From NCBI RefSeq assembly GCF_965662675.1, contig NZ_CBFIIK010000067.1, positions 1 through 14,386 of the forward strand: 14,386 bases of DNA, given 5' to 3'. Below, in pieces: positions 7,211 to 13,916 of the stretch. This DNA is from Roseicyclus sp965662675. Its GTDB lineage: Bacteria; Pseudomonadota; Alphaproteobacteria; Rhodobacterales; Rhodobacteraceae. The notes beneath the pieces were generated by a model. It saw only the letters and a list, made by a program, of their open reading frames with translations, made no database searches and had not been told where the DNA came from. Each line of letters starts with the position of its first letter. The first letter of the stretch is position 1. Position numbers and translations under genes: made by a program.

Positions 7211-8121
7211 CGGCAAAACGGCCCGCCACGATGGCGTGCCACATCGAAGTGGAAGTGATCGCGGTGGAAACGGTCCGATTCCGGCCCTAGCACGGTGCCG
7301 AACGGCCCACAGGCCCCGCGATGCAGATCGCGCAAGATGCCGCCCTCGCGCCGGGTGCGCCAATCGGTGAGCACCGTCAACTCAGTCCCATCAGCAAGTC
7401 CGATCCCTGCAATGTCGATGGCATTGCCGCGCGCATGCTCGGACAACCGCGCGCCGGGCTGGTTGTTGCGGGTTCGGCACGCATAAGAGGCCACAACCCG
7501 CAGCGACCGCACCCCACCGCCGTAGCGCCCGACCTCCGGCACGAGGCTTTGGCGCACCCATTGCTGCAAAGCGCGCGCCGTATCGCAATTGATGGTCGCC
7601 GGGCTGGACAGCGCGATCCCATCGACTTCGCGCAGCAAGATCGGCTCGACGATGCCGCAGCCCCCTGTCCCGGTGTAGATCGGGGCCAGCCTGTCACCCG
7701 CCAGACCGCGCTGACCGCAAAGCCGCCCGCGCTGAACGGTCGGGGCGACCGAGGCGGTGGTGGTGCGCGGCGCTGTGCCTGCGCGCGGTCGGGCAAGATC
7801 GGCGGGGCGCAAATCGGGGCGCAACGAGCGCGGCACGGCCAAGGCGCTGGTACCCGGCGCGATGGCGATGACCGCCGCGACCGGGCGTTGCGGCTGGGAT
7901 GGCGTCGGCCGCAACGAAGGTCTGGCCGAGGCTGCGGGCGCATTGGGCCCCGCGACCACGGCGATGCGTACCGGTGACGGCGCCTCTTCAGGCGCGATTG
8001 GCGCGTCTGCCGCAGCGGGGCGAAATTCGGGACGCGGCGAGCGATCGGGCGCATTCGCCATCACCGGATGGGTCACCAACACCGCCAGCGCAAGCGCTGC
8101 GTATCTGGCGGCACGCCTCAC
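7207..8121 (-). CDS. Extensin-like C-terminal domain protein (secreted, M15-like metal site)
   Basis: 304 residues from a GTG start. Residues 1-22 look like a signal peptide (AALALAVLVTHPVMA), so the protein is exported. Residues about 25-130 are a proline- and arginine-rich low-complexity linker with three RPx[F/L]RP repeats. Residues about 131-304 are the bacterial extensin-like domain: VASYACRTRNN, SEHARGNAIDIAGI (H229, D236) and DHFHFD (H289, H291). The H-x6-D ... HxH spacing resembles the zinc site of M15/MepA-type peptidoglycan peptidases, so a cell-wall endopeptidase role is plausible but not shown. Six cysteines (135, 155, 179, 215, 271, 303) could form three disulfides. The GTG overlaps the stop of the tyrC-like gene by 4 bases (GTGA), which makes it the last gene of that operon. 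It converges on the DUF2125 gene with overlapping stop codons. Confidence 0.87.
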   Translation of the reverse strand: MRRAARYAALALAVLVTHPVMANAPDRSPRPEFRPAAADAPIAPEEAPSPVRIAVVAGPNAPAASARPSLRPTPSQPQRPVAAVIAIAPGTSALAVPRSLRPDLRPADLARPRAGTAPRTTTASVAPTVQRGRLCGQRGLAGDRLAPIYTGTGGCGIVEPILLREVDGIALSSPATINCDTARALQQWVRQSLVPEVGRYGGGVRSLRVVASYACRTRNNQPGARLSEHARGNAIDIAGIGLADGTELTVLTDWRTRREGGILRDLHRGACGPFGTVLGPESDRFHRDHFHFDVARHRGGPFCR

Positions 8122-9053
8122 CTTTCGGTCGGTTCGCGCTTCACCTTCACGCGCCCGAAATCGGGGGCGTCCGTATCCTGACCTGCCTCGATAATGCCGC
8201 GACGTATAGCGCGAGTACGGGTAAAATACGCGTGAAGGTGGTCGCCATCGCCACGCCGAATGGCGCGCTGCAGGGCGAACAATTCTTCGGTGAAGCGACC
8301 CAAAATCTCAAGGGTCGCCTCCTTGTTGGTCAGGAACACATCCCGCCACATGGTCGGGTCGCTGGCCGCGATCCGGGTAAAGTCGCGGAACCCCGCGGCT
8401 GAATACTTGATCACTTCGCTATCGGTCACGCGACGCAAATCATCGGCCACACCCACCATCGTATAGGCGATCAGGTGCGGCGTATGGCTGGTGACGGCCA
8501 GGACGAGGTCGTGATGATCGGCGTCCATCTCTTCGACCCGTGCACCGCAGCCTTCCCACAGCGCCCGCAGCTTTGCGGTGGCCTCCGGGTCGGTGCCGGG
8601 TTCGGGCGTCAAAAGCACATAGCGGTTGTCGAATAATTCGGCGAAGCCTGCGCGCGGCCCCGAATGCTCGGTCCCCGCCAGCGGGTGGGCCGGCACGAAA
8701 TGCACGCCTTGGGGGATATGGGAGCCGACTTGGGTGATCACATCGCGCTTGACCGAACCGACATCGGTCACGGTCGACCCTTGCGCCAGATGCGGCGCGA
8801 TCTCGGCGGCGACCGCGCCCATCGCACCGGGCGGCACGCAAAGCACGACGAGATCGGCGCCTTGCACCGCCTCGGCCGCAGTTTCCGCGATCCGGTCGCA
8901 AAGCCCGATCTCGGCGGCGATGGCGCGTGACTCAGCCGAACGGGCAGTGCCCACGATCTCACCGGCAAGCCCCGCGCGCCGCATCGCATGGGCCATCGAC
9001 CCCGCGATCAGGCCCAGTCCGATCAGGGCCACACGGTTGTAGATCACGCTCAT
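8118..9053 (-). CDS. tyrC: Prephenate/arogenate dehydrogenase family protein
   Basis: 311 residues. The N-terminal Rossmann fold shows GLGLIAGS (12-19), followed by the dehydrogenase motifs DVGSVK (97-102), HPLAGTEHSG (123-132), SHTPHLIAY (189-197) and the helical-domain stretch GFRDFTRIAASDP (221-233). These mark the TyrA/TyrC family, which oxidatively decarboxylates prephenate (or arogenate) with NAD(P)+ on the way to tyrosine in the cytoplasm. No chorismate mutase or ACT domain is fused, so it is the monofunctional type; which substrate is used cannot be read from sequence. The ATG overlaps the hisC stop (ATGA), with a G-rich Shine-Dalgarno inside hisC, so the two are translationally coupled. 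HisC can supply the transamination step of the same pathway. The symbol is a family label; tyrA would be equally acceptable. Confidence 0.9.
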   Translation of the reverse strand: MSVIYNRVALIGLGLIAGSMAHAMRRAGLAGEIVGTARSAESRAIAAEIGLCDRIAETAAEAVQGADLVVLCVPPGAMGAVAAEIAPHLAQGSTVTDVGSVKRDVITQVGSHIPQGVHFVPAHPLAGTEHSGPRAGFAELFDNRYVLLTPEPGTDPEATAKLRALWEGCGARVEEMDADHHDLVLAVTSHTPHLIAYTMVGVADDLRRVTDSEVIKYSAAGFRDFTRIAASDPTMWRDVFLTNKEATLEILGRFTEELFALQRAIRRGDGDHLHAYFTRTRAIRRGIIEAGQDTDAPDFGRVKVKREPTER

Positions 9054-10135
9054 GCCGCCCCCCGGAATTCCGCCAAAGCGGCCAGAACGCGGTCATTATC
9101 CGCGGGGCGGCCCACGGTGATACGCAAGGCTTCGGGGAAGCCATAGCTTTTGGGGTGGCGCACGATGATGCCTTGCGCATTCAGATGGGCATCAGCAGCC
9201 AGCGCCGTGGCCGCATCCGCGAAACGGGCCAATACGAAATTGGCGTGGCTGTCGTCGCAGCCGATCCCAAGCTGGCGCAACCCACCCACCAGCCGCGCGC
9301 GCTCATCGGCATTGACGCGCAGGCATTCGGCCACCCAGTCACGGTCGCCGATCGCGGCCTCGGCCCCTGCCAAGGCCACGCCAGACAGGTTGAAGGGGCC
9401 GCGAATGCGGTTCAACACATCGATGATCGCGCGGGGGCCATAGCCATAGCCCACACGCAACCCCCCCAAGCCATAAGCCTTGGAGAAGGTGCGCGTCATC
9501 ACGACATTGGCGCGGCTGCCGGCAAGTGCCGCGCCGCCATCATAACCATCGACAAACTCCGCATAAGCCCCATCCAGCACCAAGATGCAGCTTTCGGGCA
9601 GCCCGTCGGCCAGCCGCGTGATCTGGTCCATCGGCAGAAAGGTCGCGGTGGGATTGGCGGGATTGGCGATAAAGACAAGCGCCGTATCCGGCCCCGCGCG
9701 CGCAAGGATCGCATCCACATCGACAACCCGCTCATGCTCGGGCACTTCGACAGGTGTGGCGCCTGCTGCCAATGCGCTGATGCGGTACATGGCGAACCCA
9801 TGTTCGGTATGCATCACCTCTTGCCCCGGCCCGGCATAGGCTTGGCACAGGAAATGGATGATCTCGTCCGATCCGACGCCACAGATGATCCGCTCGGCAT
9901 CCAGCCCTTCGACCGCGGCGATAGCCGCGCGCAGGGCGGCGTGATCCGTCGAAGGGTAGCGGTGGCTGTCACCAAGCGCCCCGGTCATTGCCGCTAGGGC
10001 CTTGGGCGAGGGACCAAAGGGGTTCTCATTGGAGCTGAGCTTCAGCGGCGCGTCATGGCCCGCAAGTGCCGACTGCCCGCCCTGATAGAGCGCGATCTCG
10101 AGGATACCGGGTTGTGGGCGGATCGGGGCGGACAT
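9050..10135 (-). CDS. hisC: Histidinol-phosphate aminotransferase
   Basis: 361 residues from ATG 10135 (MSAPIRPQPGILEI, a typical HisC opening). It is a PLP-dependent fold-type I aminotransferase converting imidazole-acetol phosphate to histidinol phosphate; many HisC enzymes also transaminate aromatic keto acids. Visible motifs are LSSNENPFGPSP (33-44), GVGSDEII (86-93), NPANPT (158-163), DGAYAEF (188-194, aspartate and tyrosine that contact PLP), FSKAYGLGGLRVGY (217-230) with Schiff-base lysine K219, and a C-terminal LRITVG arginine strand. The open frame continues more than 100 codons upstream into priA in another frame; ATG 10189 would add 18 unconserved-looking residues and lies close to the candidate -35. 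No histidine biosynthesis neighbours are visible. Instead it is coupled to tyrC by an ATGA overlap, which points to a shared aromatic amino-acid role. No clear Shine-Dalgarno is seen. Confidence 0.93.
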   Translation of the reverse strand: MSAPIRPQPGILEIALYQGGQSALAGHDAPLKLSSNENPFGPSPKALAAMTGALGDSHRYPSTDHAALRAAIAAVEGLDAERIICGVGSDEIIHFLCQAYAGPGQEVMHTEHGFAMYRISALAAGATPVEVPEHERVVDVDAILARAGPDTALVFIANPANPTATFLPMDQITRLADGLPESCILVLDGAYAEFVDGYDGGAALAGSRANVVMTRTFSKAYGLGGLRVGYGYGPRAIIDVLNRIRGPFNLSGVALAGAEAAIGDRDWVAECLRVNADERARLVGGLRQLGIGCDDSHANFVLARFADAATALAADAHLNAQGIIVRHPKSYGFPEALRITVGRPADNDRVLAALAEFRGAA

Positions 10136-10167
10136 GAGGGGCACCGGGCTTGGGTTGTTGACGGAAT

Positions 10168-10196
10168 TCTCTAGCGAGCTTCGCGGCATATGAAAA
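10168..10196 (-). promoter_or_regulatory. Weak candidate promoter of the hisC-tyrC-extensin operon
   Basis: On the minus strand TTTTCA (10196-10191) and TAGAGA (10173-10168) are 17 bases apart, 4/6 and 3/6 to consensus, in the 67-base gap between priA and hisC. It would start RNA near 10161, about 26 bases before ATG 10135. No terminator separates priA from hisC, so read-through from priA is also possible. Confidence 0.3.
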
Positions 10197-10202
10197 CCGC
10201 AT

Positions 10203-12395
10203 TCAGTAAAAGCTTTGCGGGTCGATATCGACCGATAGCCGCAGCTTGGCGCTTTGCCGGATGGGCGCGATCCATTGCGCGATGGCCGCTTGTAGCGCCG
10301 CGCCCTTGGGGGCCTTGACCAAAAGCCGCACCCGGTGGCGGCCCCGCACCCGCGCGATGGGGGCGGGTGCCGGGCCATAAACAATCGCACCCACCGCACG
10401 CAGCGCGCCATCATTGCGCGCAAGCCGTGTGCCCAGATCGAACGCCGCCGTGGCATCATCGCCCGAGATGATGATCCCCGCCAGACGCCCATAGGGCGGC
10501 ATGCCCGTCGCCTCGCGCTCGGCGGCCTCGGCGCGCCAAAAGCCCTCCTCGTCGCCCGACAGGATGGCGCGGATCACCGGGTGTTCGGGTTGAAAGCTTT
10601 GCAAAAGCGCCAAGCCCGGCGCCTCGGCCCGGCCCGCGCGGCCCGAGACCTGCCGCATCAGCTGGAATGTGCGTTCCGCCGCGCGCAGATCGCTGCCTTG
10701 CAGCCCCAGATCGGCGTCGATCACGCCCACCAGCGTCAGGCGCGGGAAATTATGCCCTTTGGCGACAAGCTGGGTACCGATAATGATGTCGGTCTGGCCG
10801 CTTGCGATCTCTTCGATCTGCGCCTTGAGCGCGCGCGCCGAGCCGAACAGATCGGAGGACAAGATCGCCAGATTGGCCTCTGGAAAGACGCGCGCGGCTT
10901 CTTCGGCGATACGTTCCACCCCCGGCCCGATGGCGGCCATTTTGCCTGTGACGCCACAAGAAGGGCAGGTTTCTGGCAGGGGCTTGCTCTCGCCGCATTG
11001 GTGACAGATGAGCCGTTTTTGAAAGCGATGCTCGACCATGCGCGCATCGCAATGATCGCAACCCACCTGCACCCCACAGGCCCGGCACAAGGTCACCGGC
11101 GCATATCCGCGACGGTTGAGAAACAAGAGCGCCTGCTCGCCGCGCTCCAACCGGGCGCGCACCTCTGATTGCAGGCTGGGGGAAATCCACGCCTGCCCCG
11201 GCAGATCCTCGGCCCGCATGTCGATCGCGCGCATCTGCGGCAGCACGGCGGCCCCGAAGCGGGCGGTCAGATCGAGGCGCGCATATTTGCCCGCATCGGC
11301 ATTGGCCCAGCTTTCCAGTGATGGCGTAGCCGAGGCCAAGACCACCTGCGCCCCGTTGAGCGAGGCGCGCAGGACCGTCATATCGCGTGCATTGTAAAGC
11401 GCGCCTTCCTCTTGCTTATACGAGCTGTCATGTTCCTCATCGACGACGATCAGCCCCAGATCGCGGAAGGGCAAAAACAGCGCCGAGCGCGCACCGACGA
11501 CCAGCTGCGCCTCGCCCTGACCGATCATCCGCCATGCGCGGCGGCGTTCTGTCATGGTGACGCCTGAATGCCATTCGGCGGGGCGCGCGCCGAAACGCGC
11601 CTCGACGCGGTTCAGGAATTCCGATGTCAGGGCGATCTCGGGCAAAAGCACCAGCGCTTGCCGCCCCATGCGCAGACATTCTGCCACCGCTTCCAGATAG
11701 ACCTCGGTCTTGCCCGAACCGGTGACCCCCTTGAGCAGCGTGGTGCCGTAGCGACCGCTTCGCAGCCCGGCACGCAGCGCATCGGCGGCGGCTTGTTGAT
11801 CATCGGTCAGCGGTTTGCCGGGCAGATCGGGATCAAGCGGCAAAAATGGCGCATCGCGCGGCGTATCGACCTCGACCACGGCACCCTGGGCGGCCAGACC
11901 TTTGACGACCGATGCCGTCACCCCCGCCAGATCGGCCAATTCCTTGAGGGTGAAGCCCAGCCCGCCATATTCGACCAAGGTGGCGATGACACGCGCGCGC
12001 GCATCGGTCATGCGGTCGGGCTGGCCCTGGCCCAGCCGGTAGATCTTGCGCATCGAAGGCGGGTCTGACAGCCCCGGCACACGGGTAGCCAGCCGCAACA
12101 TCTGCGACAAGGGTGTGAGCGTATAGGCCCCCGCTTTTTCGAGGAACGCGCGCAATTCCTCTCGCATCGGCGCGGCATCGAGAACCCGTGTGATGGCCCG
12201 GATCTTGGATGAATCCCAATCGCCGCGCCCCGCCCCCCAAACCACGCCCAACACTTTGCGCGGCCCGAGCGGCACCTCGACGAAGGCCCCCAAGAAGCAG
12301 CCCCCCTGCGGCGCACGATAATCCAACACCCGGTCGAGGGGTTCTGGCGTCAGGACACCGACAAGGGCGCCTTCCTCGAAATAGCTGTCGGTCAT
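10203..12395 (-). CDS. priA: Primosomal protein N' (replication restart helicase PriA)
   Basis: 730 residues, the usual PriA length. PriA recognises stalled or collapsed replication forks, unwinds the lagging arm 3'-to-5' and loads the primosome. The N-terminal 3'-DNA-binding domain is at about 8-110, followed by a winged-helix-like part (130-180). The helicase core has Walker A GVTGSGKT (223-230), the DEEH box VVDEEHDSSYKQEEG (317-331), ASATPS (354-359) and motif VI RQVSGRAGRA (581-590). Eight zinc-binding cysteines are present (C437, C440, C446, C449, C464, C467, C477, C480), the PriA-specific insertion between helicase lobes. It is divergent from the transaldolase gene, with 75 bases between starts. 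GGGAAGG lies very close to the ATG; a standard-spaced ribosome binding site is not obvious. No degradation is seen. Confidence 0.97.
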   Translation of the reverse strand: MTDSYFEEGALVGVLTPEPLDRVLDYRAPQGGCFLGAFVEVPLGPRKVLGVVWGAGRGDWDSSKIRAITRVLDAAPMREELRAFLEKAGAYTLTPLSQMLRLATRVPGLSDPPSMRKIYRLGQGQPDRMTDARARVIATLVEYGGLGFTLKELADLAGVTASVVKGLAAQGAVVEVDTPRDAPFLPLDPDLPGKPLTDDQQAAADALRAGLRSGRYGTTLLKGVTGSGKTEVYLEAVAECLRMGRQALVLLPEIALTSEFLNRVEARFGARPAEWHSGVTMTERRRAWRMIGQGEAQLVVGARSALFLPFRDLGLIVVDEEHDSSYKQEEGALYNARDMTVLRASLNGAQVVLASATPSLESWANADAGKYARLDLTARFGAAVLPQMRAIDMRAEDLPGQAWISPSLQSEVRARLERGEQALLFLNRRGYAPVTLCRACGVQVGCDHCDARMVEHRFQKRLICHQCGESKPLPETCPSCGVTGKMAAIGPGVERIAEEAARVFPEANLAILSSDLFGSARALKAQIEEIASGQTDIIIGTQLVAKGHNFPRLTLVGVIDADLGLQGSDLRAAERTFQLMRQVSGRAGRAEAPGLALLQSFQPEHPVIRAILSGDEEGFWRAEAAEREATGMPPYGRLAGIIISGDDATAAFDLGTRLARNDGALRAVGAIVYGPAPAPIARVRGRHRVRLLVKAPKGAALQAAIAQWIAPIRQSAKLRLSVDIDPQSFY

Positions 12396-12457
12396 GCCTT
12401 CCCGCCCGGGGGTCGCTGCGCTAGAAGCCTCTCAACTCACCATGACCTTCGCCAGAA

Positions 12458-12461
12458 AGGA
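12458..12461 (+). promoter_or_regulatory. Ribosome binding site of the transaldolase gene
   Basis: AGGA within the purine-rich AGAAAGGAAGGG lies 9 bases before ATG 12471 and fixes that start. Only a very weak promoter match (TTCCCG, 17 bases, TAGAAG at 12399-12427) is visible in this divergent gap. Confidence 0.6.
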
Positions 12462-12470
12462 AGGGCCGCC

Positions 12471-13127
12471 ATGAAATTCTTTCTCGATCCCGCCGATGTC
12501 GACGCGATCCGCGAACTCAACGATCTTGGCATGGTCGATGGGGTCACCACCAACCCCTCGATCATCGCCAAATCGGGCCGCGACATCAAGGAAGTGACCG
12601 CCGAAATCTGTGCCCTGATCCCCGGCAAGCCGGTCTCGGCCGAGACCGTGGCGCTGGATGCCGACGGCATGATCGCCGAGGGGCGTGAACTGGCAAAGAT
12701 TGCCGACAACATCACCATCAAGGTGCCGCTGACTTGGGCCGGGCTGAAGGCCTGCAAGGTGCTGACGGGCGAGGGCCGGATGGTCAATGTCACGCTGTGC
12801 TTCTCGGCCAACCAGGCACTTTTGGCGGCCAAGGCGGGTGCCACCTTCATCTCGCCCTTCGTCGGACGCTTGGACGATATCAATATCGATGGCATGGAAT
12901 TGATTGCCGAGATCCGCCAGATCTACGACAATTACGACTTCCCCACAGAGATCCTCACAGCCTCGATCCGGACCGTGAACCATATGAAAGAGGCGGCACT
13001 ATTGGGCGCCGATGTGGCAACTGCGCCACCCGCAGTGATCAAATCCATGGCAAATCACGTTCTGACCGATAAGGGGCTGGACGCCTTTTTGCAGGATTGG
13101 GCAAAAACAGGGCAGAAAATCCTGTAA
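12471..13127 (+). CDS. fsa: Small-type transaldolase / fructose-6-phosphate aldolase (TalC/FSA family)
   Basis: 218 residues, the length of the short TalC/FSA class of cytoplasmic class I aldolases. Visible elements are FFLDPAD at the N-terminus, GVTTNPSII (24-32), the Schiff-base lysine K84 in ITIKVPLTW (81-89), TLCFSANQA (108-116), FISPFVGRLDD (126-136) and TASIR (163-167). The residue after SP is phenylalanine (F130). In this family tyrosine at that position goes with fructose-6-phosphate aldolase activity and phenylalanine with transaldolase activity, so transfer of dihydroxyacetone units between sugar phosphates (pentose phosphate pathway) is the more likely reaction, although genome pipelines often label the family fructose-6-phosphate aldolase (fsa). 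The gene is divergent from priA. The DUF484 gene follows after 51 bases with its own promoter-like site. Confidence 0.92.
   Translation: MKFFLDPADVDAIRELNDLGMVDGVTTNPSIIAKSGRDIKEVTAEICALIPGKPVSAETVALDADGMIAEGRELAKIADNITIKVPLTWAGLKACKVLTGEGRMVNVTLCFSANQALLAAKAGATFISPFVGRLDDINIDGMELIAEIRQIYDNYDFPTEILTASIRTVNHMKEAALLGADVATAPPAVIKSMANHVLTDKGLDAFLQDWAKTGQKIL
12631..12648. repeat. 18-bp perfect palindrome inside the transaldolase gene
   Basis: CGGTCTCGG is followed immediately by its exact reverse complement CCGAGACCG, with no spacer. It codes for residues around PVSAETV. Any hairpin in the RNA would need to open a few central pairs for a loop. No function is assigned. Confidence 0.7.
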
Positions 13128-13142
13128 CTTTGATGTAAAGTT
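13126..13142. promoter_or_regulatory. Inverted repeat overlapping a -35 element (candidate operator)
   Basis: AACTTT and AAAGTT flank the 5-base spacer GATGT, forming an A/T-rich dyad in an otherwise GC-rich region. It begins within the transaldolase stop codon and overlaps the -35 hexamer of the promoter ahead of DUF484-xerC, a usual place for a repressor site. No known regulator motif was recognised. Confidence 0.4.
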
Positions 13143-13158
13143 CGGGCGCAACGATAAT
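13130..13158 (+). promoter_or_regulatory. Putative sigma70-type promoter of DUF484-xerC
   Basis: TTGATG (13130-13135, 4/6) and GATAAT (13153-13158, 5/6) are separated by exactly 17 bases. Transcription would start near 13165, giving a leader of about 14 bases that contains GAGG (13167-13170), 8 bases before the GTG start at 13179. It is the best promoter match on the plus strand of the window. Confidence 0.6.
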
Positions 13159-13178
13159 AAAACCATGAGGCCGTCCCC

Positions 13179-13910
13179 GTGAGCAGCGTTGAAGCCAGCG
13201 ATCTTTCTTCCAATGCAACCGAAGATTGGCGGGCCCGGGCCCTTGCGGACCCGGACCTGATCCTTGACGACCGCGACCTGATGCGGGCGCTCATTGCCGC
13301 CAATGACCGGCAGATGGGTGGCAATATCGTTGATATGCGCGGCATCGCGATGGAGCGGCTGGAAAACCGGCTGGACCGGCTGGAAGATACCCATCGCTCG
13401 GTGATCGCGGCGGCCTATGAAAATCTCGCGGGCACCAACCAGATCCACCGCGCGATCCTCAAGCTGCTCGACCAGCTTGATTTCGAAAGCTATCTCAAGG
13501 CGCTCGGCACCGATGTCGCCAGCACGCTGCGCGTCGATCGCATCCGCCTTGTGCTGGAAAGCGCCGAGGCCACGGCAACCGCCGCGCCGCATGTCCAAAA
13601 GCTCGAGGATGTGCTGACCATCGTCGCACCGGGATTTGTTGAAAGCTACATCACATCGGGCCGCGCGGTGCCGCATCGTCAGGTGACGCTGCGCCAAGTG
13701 GGCGATGGCAGTGCGCTGATTTTCGGGGCCGATGCAGCTTGGATCAAATCCGAGGCGCTGTTGCTGCTCGATCTTGGTCCCGGTCGCCTGCCCGCCATGC
13801 TGATCATGGGTGCCGAAGACCCCCATCAGTTCCGCCCAAGCCAAGGCACCGATCTGTTGACCTTTTTCGCCGGTGTATTCGAGCGCCAGATGCGACGCTG
13901 GCTGGGATAG
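13179..13910 (+). CDS. DUF484 family protein (GAF-like), upstream partner of xerC
   Basis: 243 residues from a GTG start, supported by GAGG 8 bases upstream; the ATG at 13165 is in another frame. The N-terminal part (about 20-100) is helical, with a conserved-looking ADPDLILDDRDLMRAL segment and a short coiled coil (MERLENRLDRLEDTHRSVI). The remainder (about 105-243) looks like the GAF-like fold of DUF484: TLRVDRIRLVLES, SALIFGADAAWIKSEALLLL, and a C-terminal FFAGVFERQMRRWL. No signal peptide or membrane segment is seen, so it is cytoplasmic. DUF484 genes commonly stand directly before xerC in proteobacteria, as here with 6 bases between stop and start, which suggests a linked but undefined role in recombination or its control. 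No ligand-binding residues can be named. Confidence 0.87.
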   Translation: MSSVEASDLSSNATEDWRARALADPDLILDDRDLMRALIAANDRQMGGNIVDMRGIAMERLENRLDRLEDTHRSVIAAAYENLAGTNQIHRAILKLLDQLDFESYLKALGTDVASTLRVDRIRLVLESAEATATAAPHVQKLEDVLTIVAPGFVESYITSGRAVPHRQVTLRQVGDGSALIFGADAAWIKSEALLLLDLGPGRLPAMLIMGAEDPHQFRPSQGTDLLTFFAGVFERQMRRWLG

Positions 13911-13916
13911 GTCACC

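Noticed and set aside
8927..9997. A 356-codon plus-strand open frame over hisC and tyrC.
   Set aside because: Both minus-strand genes are unmistakable by motif; the antisense product has no recognisable domain and starts inside tyrC.
10220..10233. GGTCGATATCGACC palindrome near the 3' end of priA.
   Set aside because: 14 bp inside coding sequence with no T-run and no link to a promoter; weaker than the 18-bp case and likely chance.
12399..12427. TTCCCG-17-TAGAAG as promoter of the transaldolase gene.
   Set aside because: Match to consensus too weak (3/6 and 4/6) to list as a feature, though the spacing is right.
13231..13242. GGGCCCGGGCCC palindrome in the DUF484 gene.
   Set aside because: Simple GC-only sequence coding for Arg-Ala repeats (RARA); expected by chance in this composition.
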